Of a stretch of 64,000 nucleotides of DNA, positions 32,322 to 40,524 are shown in pieces. A model generated the notes under the pieces. That model was given only the letters and a program-made list of their open reading frames with translations. It was not told the origin of the DNA and made no database searches. Source of the DNA: Acidobacteriota bacterium (GTDB taxonomy: Bacteria; Acidobacteriota; Thermoanaerobaculia; Gp7-AA8); NCBI GenBank assembly GCA_019244185.1, contig JAFATB010000005.1:62001-126000 (forward strand), read 5' to 3'. The translations under genes and the position numbers were made by a program. Every line of letters begins with the position of its first letter. Positions within the stretch are counted from its first letter, which is position 1.

Positions 32322-33653
32322 TCAAGATTTGATGAAGGGCAGCGCGACGATGAACGCCGGCTTCTCGTAGCGGATCGTGCCGCCGTGCAGCTCGACGAGC
32401 TGCTTCGCGATGGCAAGGCCGAGACCCGCGCCGCCGCTGCCTCGCGCGCGCGACGCGTCGACGCGATAGAAACGATCGAAGATGCGCTCCACGTGCTCCG
32501 GCGGCACGCCGGGACCGTCATCGTCGACACGAATGACGGCGAGGCCACCTTCGCGCGCCGCGTGCACGTGAACGCACGACGACGCATGCGCCAGCGCGTT
32601 GACCGCGAGGTTGCGCACGACCTGCACGAGGCGGCGCGCGTCGGCGCGGACGACGAGCGCGGGCTCGACGTCGTGCGTCAGCGCCGCTGCATGGGCCGGC
32701 AGGTTCGCGAGCGCGCGAGCGACGATCTCGCTCACCGCGACCTCCGCGAGCTCGAGGCGCAACTGGCCGGCGTCGGCCAACGAGAGCTGCTGCAGATCGT
32801 CGACGAGCCGCGCGAGGATTGCGGTTTCTTCCTCGAGTGATGCGAGGAGCTTCGTGTCGGTCGCGATGACGCCGTCCTGCGCCGCCTCGAGCTGCACGCG
32901 GATGTTCGTGAGCGGTGTGCGCAGCTCGTGCGCCACGTCGCTGACCATGTTTCGGCGCGCGCGCTCGTTCCGCTCCAGCGCCTCCGCCATCGAGTTGAAC
33001 GCACTCCCGAGCTCCGCGATCTCATCGTTGCCGCGGACGCGGACGCGGGCATCGAGCCGCCCGCTCGCGAGCGCCCGCGCGCCGCTCGTCAGCGCGTCGA
33101 CGGGCGAGAAGACGCGGCGGAAGATCGTCAGCATCACCGCGACCGCGAGCAGCGCGCCAGTGGCCAGCCCGGCGATGAGCCAGCGGTCGACGGAGACGCG
33201 AAACGAGCGCCGTAACGCATCCGGCTCCGGCGGAACGAACGTCACGGTGCCGACGCCCGCGATGCGCTGCGATGCGCCGACGATGCGGATCGCCGAGATC
33301 GAGCCGTTCGTCCGCGCGGTCAATACGAGCTCTCCGCCGGGCCTGACCGTGATTGCGTAGCGCGCCAGCTCCGGCGGATAGCGCGCGATCACGCGGCCGC
33401 CGGGATCGAAGACGAGCGTGCGGACGCCGTATTGCCGGTGCGCGCGCACGAGCGAATCCTGCAGCCGTGCGAGGCCGCCGGCGCGGATGAGCGCCAGCGC
33501 GCCGCGGAAGTCGCGGCCGCGCTGCTCGATGAGAAAGCGGTCGAACTCGTGCTTGACGGCTACGCTCGAGTAGATGCCCGCGGCGGCGAGCATCGCCGCG
33601 ACGATGGCCGTCATCGCCACGACGAGACGCCAGCGCAGCGAGCGGATGATCAT
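32322..33653 (-). CDS. Sensor histidine kinase of an OmpR/EnvZ-type two-component system
   Basis: A 443-residue membrane kinase. Membrane segments lie near residues 9-30 and about 160-180, enclosing a periplasmic sensor loop. They are followed by HAMP (SPVDALTSGARALASGRLDA), the H-box SDVAHELRTPLTNI, the N-box NLAVNALAHA, the G1 box VDDDGPGVPPEH and G2 GGAGLGLAIAKQL. It overlaps the response-regulator stop as ATGA. The signal is unknown. The beta-lactamase-like gene downstream might be a target or part of the same envelope response. Confidence 0.94.
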   Translation of the reverse strand: MIIRSLRWRLVVAMTAIVAAMLAAAGIYSSVAVKHEFDRFLIEQRGRDFRGALALIRAGGLARLQDSLVRAHRQYGVRTLVFDPGGRVIARYPPELARYAITVRPGGELVLTARTNGSISAIRIVGASQRIAGVGTVTFVPPEPDALRRSFRVSVDRWLIAGLATGALLAVAVMLTIFRRVFSPVDALTSGARALASGRLDARVRVRGNDEIAELGSAFNSMAEALERNERARRNMVSDVAHELRTPLTNIRVQLEAAQDGVIATDTKLLASLEEETAILARLVDDLQQLSLADAGQLRLELAEVAVSEIVARALANLPAHAAALTHDVEPALVVRADARRLVQVVRNLAVNALAHASSCVHVHAAREGGLAVIRVDDDGPGVPPEHVERIFDRFYRVDASRARGSGGAGLGLAIAKQLVELHGGTIRYEKPAFIVALPFIKS

Positions 33654-34309
33654 TTCGCGAGCTTGTAGCCGACGCCGAAGACCGTGACGATCGCCTTCCC
33701 CGGTTCGCCGAGCTTCTTCCGCAGGTTCATGATGTGGACGTCGACGGTGCGATCGAGGCCTTCGTACTCTCCGCCGAACGCGCGCTCCACGAGCTCCTGC
33801 CGCGTGAAGGTGCGGCCGGCGGCGCGAGCGAGCGCGTCGAGCAGCCGGTACTCGGTCGGCGTGACGCTCACGGCCTCGCTGCCGACTCGGATCTCGCGGC
33901 GCGCACGGTCGATGGTCATGCCGTGCAGTTGCACGAGGTCTTCCTCTCCGGCGCGCCGCAGCACCGCGCGCACGCGCGCCATCAGCTCCCGCGGGCTGAA
34001 TGGTTTCGTGACGTAGTCGTCCGCGCCGAGGTCGAGGCCCGCCAGCGTGTCCTCCTCGGTCGACCTCGCCGTCACCATGATCACCGCCGGCCCGCCCGCC
34101 TCGCGCAGCGCGCGGCACACCGCAAACCCGTCGAGACGCGGAAGCATGAGGTCGAGAATGACGAGATGCGGTTCACGCTCGCGCGCCAGCTCGAGCGCAC
34201 GAACGCCATCGGCCGCCGTAGCGACCTCGTAGCCGTCGCGCTGGAGGTACAGCTCCACCATCGAGCGCGTCTTCGGATCGTCCTCGACCAGCAGAATGCG
34301 GCGGCGCAT
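33650..34309 (-). CDS. OmpR/PhoB-family response regulator
   Basis: A 219-residue regulator. The receiver domain has the acidic pair VEDD and the phospho-acceptor LVILDLMLPRLDG, with the Lys in DDYVTKPFSP. The C-terminal winged helix has SVTPTEYRLLDALA and RTVDVHIMNLRKKL. I set the start at ATG 34309 (MRRRILLVEDD) because a TACGAT -10 box at 34322-34317 ends 7 nt before it; the ATG three codons earlier overlaps that box. It is the first gene of the kinase operon. Confidence 0.94.
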   Translation of the reverse strand: MRRRILLVEDDPKTRSMVELYLQRDGYEVATAADGVRALELAREREPHLVILDLMLPRLDGFAVCRALREAGGPAVIMVTARSTEEDTLAGLDLGADDYVTKPFSPRELMARVRAVLRRAGEEDLVQLHGMTIDRARREIRVGSEAVSVTPTEYRLLDALARAAGRTFTRQELVERAFGGEYEGLDRTVDVHIMNLRKKLGEPGKAIVTVFGVGYKLAK

Positions 34310-34316
34310 CGCGGTC

Positions 34317-34322
34317 ATCGTA
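34317..34322 (-). promoter_or_regulatory. -10 box TACGAT placed for a leaderless mRNA
   Basis: TACGAT on the minus strand ends 7 nt before ATG 34309, just downstream of the terminator of the Tricorn gene. Confidence 0.45.
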
Positions 34323-34354
34323 CGGAGGACGGATGAAGAAGGTGTGAAGAAAAT

Positions 34355-34383
34355 GGCCGCCGCGCCGTAACGACGCGGCGGCC
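34355..34383 (-). terminator. Rho-independent terminator of the Tricorn-like gene
   Basis: On the minus strand a 10-bp stem (GGCCGCCGCG / CGCGGCGGCC) with a 9-nt loop begins 8 bp after the stop codon and is followed by ATTTTCTTC. It is the clearest intrinsic terminator in the window. Confidence 0.75.
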
Positions 34384-34391
34384 TTGCGGAG

Positions 34392-37300
34392 CTATCGATT
34401 GACTTTGATCTCGGGCACGACGAGCTTCTTCGGCGGATTCTTCGCCAGCTCGTCCATGAGGTACTTCACGGCCGTCTCGAGCGACGGGTCGTGTCCGGCG
34501 ACGACCAGGTCCGCGCGATCGACGACTTCGATGTCCGGCGCCACGCCCTCCCCTTCCACCGCCCACAAGCCCTGCGTGTCGAGGAAGCGGAACTGCGGCG
34601 CGGAGACGTTGCCGCCGTCCATGAGATCGGGATTGCCGGAGAGTCCGATCAGCCCGCCCCACGTGCGCGTGCCGATGATCGGCCCGAGCTTCTGCTCGCG
34701 GAAGTAGTACGGCAGCGCGTCGCCGCCCGAGGCCGAGTAGCCGTTGATCAGCATCGCCTTCGGTCCGACGTGCGCGAACGCCGGCGTCGCGCTCGGCTTC
34801 TCGTTGCGGCGCACCCAGTAATTCAGCACCGGCCGCGAGAGCAGCTCGATCATGCGATCCGGGATGAAGCCGCCGCCGTTGTAGCGGTCGTCGATGATCA
34901 AGGCGTCCTTATCGACCTGCGGATAGAAGCCTTTCACGAGTTCCCGATTTCCCTCGGGACCGGTATTCGGCAGATGGATGTAGCCGATGCGCCCGCCCGA
35001 CGCCTTCTCGACGTACGCGCGGCGCGAGGCCACCCAGTCGAGGTAGCGGAGGTTCGTCTCCTTCTTCACCGGACGCACGTGCTCTTCGTGCGCGCCAGCG
35101 GCGTCGGGACGCGCGTTCACGAGCAGCGTGACGACGCGATCGGCTTTGTTCTCGAGCAGGCGGTAGAAGTTGTCGACGCCTTTCGTCGAGACGCCGTCGA
35201 CGGCGAGGATGTAGTCGCCTTCATGCACCTTCACGCCCGGCTCGGTGAGCGGGGAGCGGAAGTCGTCGTGCCAGTTCTCGCCGGGGAAGATGTGCGCGAT
35301 CCGGTAGACGCCGGAGTCGCCGACGATCTCCGCGCCGAGCAGACCGTTGTCGACGCGGTCGACGCCGATGCCGTCGGGCGAGGTGACGTAGACGTGGCCG
35401 GAGTTCATCTCACCGGCCACTTCGCCGAGGATGTAGTCGAGATCTTCGCGGCGCGCGACGTAGGGAACGAGCGCGCCGTACTTCGCGCGGATCGCGTTCC
35501 AGTCATTGCCGTGCATGTTCGGGTCGTAGAACCAGTCGCGGAGAATGCGCCACGCGTCGGTGAACTCCTGCGTCCACTCGGCACGCGGATCGACTTTCAT
35601 CTCCATCGTGTCGAGCTTGAGCGCGCCCTCGGCCACCTTCTGATTCGGCTTGAGCGGGACGATCGTGTACGTGTTGCCGCTGCGCGCGATGAGCTTGTCG
35701 CCACCGGACGCGAGCTCGTACGAGGCGACGCCGTCGAGGATCGTCGCTTCCTCGCGCTCGTCGATGTTGTAGAGCTTGAGCGCGCGGCGCGGGCCGTTAC
35801 CGGTGAGATACAGGATGCCGTTCGCGGTCGCGGTGAGCGTGTCGTAGTTGCCGGACGGGCCGGGGATCGCGCGCACGCGGTTCTCGAAGCCCGCCGGATC
35901 GATCTTCACGACGAGGCCCGCGGGCTTCTTGTCCGCCGGCTTGTCGGCAGCCGGTGCGGGCGGCGGCGCGGGCATCGACGCTTTCTCTTCGTCGCTCTGC
36001 GGGAGGAAGAGCGCGGGACCGTCGGCGGCGAGCACGGCGACGTAGACGCGCGTCGGATCGGTGTAAACGTAGTTGAACTCCCAGCCGCTGAACGTGAGAT
36101 TGAAGTCGCGGTTGGAGACGAAGTAGAGGTAGCGGCCTTTCGGATCGAAGACCGGCTCGCCGTCGTTGGTCATGCCGCTGGTGAGGCGGTACGACTTCGC
36201 GTCGCCGAGGTTGTAGACGTAGATCGACGAGAAACGGGCTTCGTTCAGTTTGGTGTAGGCGAGCCAGCGCGAGTCGGGCGCCCACTGGTACGACTGGATA
36301 TCGCCGTACGGATCCTTGTCGACGTCGGTGACTTTGCCGCTGGCGACGTCGACGTAGCGCAGCATGTGGTCCTTGTCGGAGAACACGAGCTTCGTCGAGT
36401 CGGGCGACCAGCGCGGCGGGAAGCGCCACGATGAGCCGTTGCGCGTGAGCTGGCGCTCGTCGCCGCTGCCGTCGGCGTTGCGCACGTAGATCTCGTACTC
36501 GTCGCCGTTGCGATCGCTGAGATACGCGATGGTCTTGCCGTCGGGCGACCACGTCGCCGACATCTCGCGCACGCCGGGCGTCGCGGTGAGGTTGCGGATC
36601 TCCCCTTCTTTCGCGGGGACGCTGAAGATGTCGCCGCGCGCGACCATGAGCGTGCGCGCCGCGCTGGGCGACGGCGAGAACCACTCGATGTTCTCTTTGA
36701 CGTTCTTGAAGTACGGCACGGTGCCGCGGAAGTCGCCGTACACGCGGATCGGCACGCGCTCGTTCTGGTTCGACGCGGGATCGTAGCGCCAGATGTAGCC
36801 GCCTTCCTCGTAGACGATCTGCGAGGTGCCGGCGCTCGGCCAGAGGACGTCGAAGTCGGTGTGGTTCGTGACCTTGCGCGTCTGCTTCGTGGCGAGGTCG
36901 TAGGCGTAGAGATTCAACTTGCCGGCGGTCGTCGCGCCCGCGTCAGCCCTGTTGGCGTCGGGACGATCGGACGTGAAGTAGATCGTGTTGCCGATCCACA
37001 TCGGCTGGTTGTCGGTGTACGGCTCGTTCGTGATCTGCTCGGTGGTGTTGTGGACGAGGTCGTAGATCCAGACGTCCTGCGCGCGTCCGCCGCGATAGCG
37101 CTTCCACGTGCGGAACTCGCGCTCGATCGGCGTGTACACGAGCTTCGTGCCGTCGGGCGAGTACATGCCGCCGCCCGCCTCGGGGATCGCCAGCGGCGTC
37201 TCCATGCCGCCGGTGGCGGGGATGATGTACGGCCGCGCCATGCGGTCGCTCCACGGCACGCGGTGCGGGAGGAAGAGGATGTTCTTGCCGTCCGGCGTCC

Positions 37301-37670
37301 AGCCGAGGACGCGGTCGTCAATGCCGCCGCGGGGAGGAAGCGCGCCGACGTCGTTGTAGAACGTCAGCTGCCGCGGCTCGCCGCCGTCGACGCTGATGAC
37401 GTAGACCTGGCGGCTGCCGCTGTACTCGCCGGTGAAGGCGATCCAGCGTCCGTCGGGCGAGAACTTCGGGAAGTACTCCATGCCCGCGTCGGAGGTGAGG
37501 CGCCGCGCATCGCCGCCTTTCGCGGAGACGGTCCAGAGATCGCCCGCGTAGACGAAGGCGATGGTGTCGCCGTGAATGTCGGGCTGGCGCAGAAGCCGCG
37601 TCAAGCGCTCCTGTGCCGCCACGCCCGACGCCGTTGCGGCGAGCGCGAGAATGGTGATGAGCTTTTTCAT
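34392..37670 (-). CDS. Tricorn protease homologue, exported
   Basis: A 1092-residue protein with a signal peptide ending VAAQ. Residues about 25-650 are two PD40/TolB-type beta-propellers (repeated SPDG/WSPD blades such as YFPKFSPDGRWIAFTGEYSG). They are followed by an Ala/Pro/Lys linker near 680-700, a Tricorn C1/PDZ region (GDYILAVDGVSTKGVDNF) and a C-terminal S41 core with the nucleophile in NGYSASGGD. It probably cuts peptides made by other proteases into small pieces in the periplasm. It ends in a strong intrinsic terminator. Confidence 0.92.
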   Translation of the reverse strand: MKKLITILALAATASGVAAQERLTRLLRQPDIHGDTIAFVYAGDLWTVSAKGGDARRLTSDAGMEYFPKFSPDGRWIAFTGEYSGSRQVYVISVDGGEPRQLTFYNDVGALPPRGGIDDRVLGWTPDGKNILFLPHRVPWSDRMARPYIIPATGGMETPLAIPEAGGGMYSPDGTKLVYTPIEREFRTWKRYRGGRAQDVWIYDLVHNTTEQITNEPYTDNQPMWIGNTIYFTSDRPDANRADAGATTAGKLNLYAYDLATKQTRKVTNHTDFDVLWPSAGTSQIVYEEGGYIWRYDPASNQNERVPIRVYGDFRGTVPYFKNVKENIEWFSPSPSAARTLMVARGDIFSVPAKEGEIRNLTATPGVREMSATWSPDGKTIAYLSDRNGDEYEIYVRNADGSGDERQLTRNGSSWRFPPRWSPDSTKLVFSDKDHMLRYVDVASGKVTDVDKDPYGDIQSYQWAPDSRWLAYTKLNEARFSSIYVYNLGDAKSYRLTSGMTNDGEPVFDPKGRYLYFVSNRDFNLTFSGWEFNYVYTDPTRVYVAVLAADGPALFLPQSDEEKASMPAPPPAPAADKPADKKPAGLVVKIDPAGFENRVRAIPGPSGNYDTLTATANGILYLTGNGPRRALKLYNIDEREEATILDGVASYELASGGDKLIARSGNTYTIVPLKPNQKVAEGALKLDTMEMKVDPRAEWTQEFTDAWRILRDWFYDPNMHGNDWNAIRAKYGALVPYVARREDLDYILGEVAGEMNSGHVYVTSPDGIGVDRVDNGLLGAEIVGDSGVYRIAHIFPGENWHDDFRSPLTEPGVKVHEGDYILAVDGVSTKGVDNFYRLLENKADRVVTLLVNARPDAAGAHEEHVRPVKKETNLRYLDWVASRRAYVEKASGGRIGYIHLPNTGPEGNRELVKGFYPQVDKDALIIDDRYNGGGFIPDRMIELLSRPVLNYWVRRNEKPSATPAFAHVGPKAMLINGYSASGGDALPYYFREQKLGPIIGTRTWGGLIGLSGNPDLMDGGNVSAPQFRFLDTQGLWAVEGEGVAPDIEVVDRADLVVAGHDPSLETAVKYLMDELAKNPPKKLVVPEIKVNR

Positions 37671-37740
37671 GACAGTTGCATAACACGGCTGGCCTGCGGT
37701 CCGATACCGTTTTTCAGCTTCGTAACGGAAGGAGATTGTT

Positions 37741-38172
37741 ATGCGTAGTCGAGGGTTCTCCGTGAGTCTGGCCGCGTGCGTCGTGCTCGCCGCCGCGTGT
37801 GCGTCGGGTCCGAAACGTCCGGCGAACGTCGCCGCACCGGCGCTCGACGTGCGCATGGCGCACAACCTCTTCTTCGGCACGTCGACGAGCACGCCGGCGA
37901 CCGTCGACGTCCTGCTGCACAACAACGCCGACGTGCCGATCACGATCCGCCGCGCGTCCGTGACCTCGCCCGGCATGGGGCAGTACGGCATCCTCACGAC
38001 GACGCATGACTTCCACGAGATCGTTCCGCCGGGCGGCACCGGACGCGTATCGCTCTACGCCACCGCCGTGCGCAGCGTCGACGATCCGACCGAGCCGCTC
38101 ACGCTGCGCGCCACGGTCGAGCTAGAGGCGGCGGGCGCGCGCTGGCGCGAGATCATCACCTCGCGGCGCTGA
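37741..38172 (+). CDS. Small lipoprotein of unknown function
   Basis: A 143-residue protein with a lipobox (VVLAAACAS). A beta-sandwich-like domain follows (TPATVDVLLHNNADVPITIR, SLYATAVRSVDDP) that resembles LEA14/DUF-type immunoglobulin-fold lipoproteins, but no family is certain. A strong GGAAGGAG site precedes the ATG, and a TACCGT -10 candidate lies near 37707, so this gene has a normal leader. It is divergent from the Tricorn gene. Confidence 0.65.
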   Translation: MRSRGFSVSLAACVVLAAACASGPKRPANVAAPALDVRMAHNLFFGTSTSTPATVDVLLHNNADVPITIRRASVTSPGMGQYGILTTTHDFHEIVPPGGTGRVSLYATAVRSVDDPTEPLTLRATVELEAAGARWREIITSRR

Positions 38173-38184
38173 ACGCAGGCGCGC

Positions 38185-39597
38185 TCACAGATAGCGCACG
38201 GTGAAGTCGATGAGCTTCTCTTTGAGCTTCCCGACGTACGGCGGATAGAGCAGCTCGATCGCGCTGAAACGCAGGCGCTGATCGAGCACGCCGCGCGCGT
38301 TCGAGAAAGCCTCGAAGCCGTAGAAGCCGTGCGACTTGCCGACGCCGCTGTTGCCGACGCCGCCGAACGGCAGCTCGAGCTGATAAAAGTGCACGAGCGT
38401 GTGGTTGACCGCGGTGCCGCCCGCGGTCGTGCGGCGCAAGACGTTTTTGACGACCTTGCGGTCGCGGCTGAAGACGTACAGCACGAGCGGCTTCTCGCGT
38501 CCTTCGATGACCGCGAACGCTTCGCCCAGCGTGTCGTACGTCAGCACCGGCAGGATCGGACCGAAGATCTCTTCCCGCATCACCGCCGCGTCGGGCGAGA
38601 CGTTCGTCAGCACCGTCGGCGCGATCTCGCGCTGGCGGAACACGCCGCCGGTGACGAGCTCCGCGCCGCCCGCGACCGCCGCGTCGAACAGCCGCTTCAC
38701 GCGGGCGGCGTGGCGGTCGTTGACGAGGATGCCGCGCGACGCGTCGCCCAGCGCCGCGATCGATTCCTTCAGCTTCTCGAGGAACTCCTCGCGCACGCGC
38801 TCGTGCACGAGGACGTAGTCGGGCGCGATGCAGATCTGGCCGCAGTTGAAGAACTTTCCCCAGGCGATCTTCTTCGCCGCCTCGGCGACGTTCGCCGTCG
38901 CGTCGACGATCGCCGGCGACTTGCCTCCGAGCTCGAGCGTCACGGACGTGAGATGCTCCGCCGCCGCTTTCATGACGATCTTCCCCACCGCCGGACTGCC
39001 GGTGAAGAAGATGTGGTCGAACTTCTTCCGCAGCAGCAGCTCGGCCACGCCCGCGTCGCCTTCGACCACCGCGACTTCGTTCTCGTCGAACAGCTCGCCG
39101 ACGATGCGCTTGATGCACGCGGTCGATGCGGGCGTCATCTCCGACGGCTTGAGGATCGCGCAGTTCCCGGCCGCGATCGCGGAGACGAGCGGCCCGAGCG
39201 TGAGATTGAAGGGAAAGTTCCACGGCGCGACGATCAGCACGACACCTTTCGGCTCGTAGACGATCGTCGAGCGCGAGCCGAGCAGCGCGAGCCGCGTACC
39301 GACGCGCTTCGGCTTCAGCCAGCGGCGCAGGTGCCGGACGGCGTGGCGCGCCTCGCTGACGACGGGATAGATCTCGGAGAGGTCGACTTCCGCCGCGGGC
39401 TTGCGGTAGTCGTCCCACATCGCGCGGCGGATCTCGTCGCGGTGCGCCAGTATCGCGTGCTCGAACCGCCGGAGCTTGGCGATGCGCTCGGCGGCGGTCG
39501 TCGCGGCGATGGCGGCGCGGTTGTGCTGCTGCGCGTCGAAGAGGCGGTCGATCTCGTCCGAAGCGAGCGTGGGAAAACTGCGCGGCGCGAGAGTCAC
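38185..39597 (-). CDS. NAD(P)-dependent aldehyde dehydrogenase (class 3/coniferyl-aldehyde dehydrogenase-like)
   Basis: A 470-residue ALDH of the shorter class 3 type: VAPWNFPFNLTLGPLVSAIA, FTGSPAVGKIV, VTLELGGKSPAIVD (general base Glu), KFFNCGQICIAPD (catalytic Cys). It ends with a hydrophobic C-terminal stretch as in membrane-associated fatty-aldehyde members. I place the start at GTG 39597 (VTLAPRSFPTL) because a TACAAT box ends 7 nt before it, whereas the ATG at 39606 overlaps that box. It probably oxidises medium or long-chain or aromatic aldehydes. Confidence 0.9.
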   Translation of the reverse strand: MTLAPRSFPTLASDEIDRLFDAQQHNRAAIAATTAAERIAKLRRFEHAILAHRDEIRRAMWDDYRKPAAEVDLSEIYPVVSEARHAVRHLRRWLKPKRVGTRLALLGSRSTIVYEPKGVVLIVAPWNFPFNLTLGPLVSAIAAGNCAILKPSEMTPASTACIKRIVGELFDENEVAVVEGDAGVAELLLRKKFDHIFFTGSPAVGKIVMKAAAEHLTSVTLELGGKSPAIVDATANVAEAAKKIAWGKFFNCGQICIAPDYVLVHERVREEFLEKLKESIAALGDASRGILVNDRHAARVKRLFDAAVAGGAELVTGGVFRQREIAPTVLTNVSPDAAVMREEIFGPILPVLTYDTLGEAFAVIEGREKPLVLYVFSRDRKVVKNVLRRTTAGGTAVNHTLVHFYQLELPFGGVGNSGVGKSHGFYGFEAFSNARGVLDQRLRFSAIELLYPPYVGKLKEKLIDFTVRYL

Positions 39598-39604
39598 GCC
39601 GCGC

Positions 39605-39610
39605 ATTGTA
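39605..39610 (-). promoter_or_regulatory. -10 box TACAAT placed for a leaderless GTG start
   Basis: TACAAT on the minus strand ends 7 nt before GTG 39597. A 6-bp inverted repeat, ACGGAA/TTCCGT with a 7-bp spacer (39633-39651), lies at the upstream edge and could be an operator. Confidence 0.45.
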
Positions 39611-39630
39611 ACCGCTCCGCTTAGAATTAC

Positions 39631-40374
39631 TTACGGAAATACGACTTCCGTGACCTGGCCGAACGGGATGTAGACGAACTTGCCGGTCACGTGCTCGCGG
39701 CCGATGAAGTCGACCTTGTAGCCCTCGCAGCTGTCGACGAAGATCATCTCCGCCGCCGACGCGGTCTTGGTCTCGATGGTGATCTTCTGCTGGTTCGCGC
39801 CGTTGCAGCAGCCGCTCGAAGAGATGAAGGTCGACGGGCCGGTGATGCGCTTCATCTCCGTGCGGTCGATGCGCAGCGCGGCGTGATCGGAGAGGCGGCA
39901 GAAGTCGTCGTACGTCGACGAGAGATAGCCGCTGAACGGCACCGCGTAGCCGAACTCGATCGAGTCGGCGTCGATCTGCAGCACCGTGGAATCGGTCTGG
40001 CGCAGCGTGACCAGCGGTCCGCTCTGCAGGCGGATGACCGGGACGTCGGTCGCGGCGCTGATCACGGTGTTGCCGGTGACATAGCCCGTGCGCGACGCGA
40101 CGAGGGTCAGCGGACCGAAGGCCGTGAAGTTGCGGAAGGTGAAGTGGCCGCTGCCGTCGGTGAAGGTGCTCTTCTCGTTCGCCTGCACTTTGGCGGAGAC
40201 GACCGGCTGCCCGGTGACCGCGTCGATGACCGTGCCGTTGATCGTGGCGGTGAAGGTCGGCGCGTTCGCGGGATGCGCGACCGCGCGGTGCTTGCCGAAG
40301 GCGGGGAACGCCGCGAGGACTGCGAGCGCGAGTACGACGAGAGACTGCGACGGACGACGGGTAACCGGATTCAT
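39631..40374 (-). CDS. Exported protein with a carboxypeptidase-regulatory-like domain
   Basis: A 247-residue secreted protein with a signal peptide (SLVVLALAVLAAFPAFG). It has a CarboxypepD_reg-like beta-sandwich (INGTVIDAVTGQPVVSAKVQ, FTDGSGHFTFRNFTAF, residues about 37-110) and a C-terminal domain of unknown function with four cysteines (FCRLSDHAAL, SSSGCCNGANQ, DSCEGYKV). ATG 40374 is chosen for the GAGGAGA site before it. It is divergent from the M2 peptidase gene. Confidence 0.75.
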   Translation of the reverse strand: MNPVTRRPSQSLVVLALAVLAAFPAFGKHRAVAHPANAPTFTATINGTVIDAVTGQPVVSAKVQANEKSTFTDGSGHFTFRNFTAFGPLTLVASRTGYVTGNTVISAATDVPVIRLQSGPLVTLRQTDSTVLQIDADSIEFGYAVPFSGYLSSTYDDFCRLSDHAALRIDRTEMKRITGPSTFISSSGCCNGANQQKITIETKTASAAEMIFVDSCEGYKVDFIGREHVTGKFVYIPFGQVTEVVFP

Positions 40375-40478
40375 GGGTCTCCTCAGTGTCATTTCGTTGC
40401 GACGTGCGGGCACCGCCCGGAGTTTCGGATGGTAACACCCGCCGTTTCTTCTACGGCGCGGCGTTCCCGTTCGTTTGC

Positions 40479-40484
40479 TAGACT
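40479..40484 (+). promoter_or_regulatory. -10 box TAGACT for the M2 peptidase gene
   Basis: TAGACT lies about 40 nt before ATG 40525, giving a normal leader that carries an AGGAGG ribosome-binding site at 40515-40520. Confidence 0.4.
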
Positions 40485-40524
40485 CCGCCGCGCGCGTTCG
40501 CCCGCGCTACGAACAGGAGGTGCC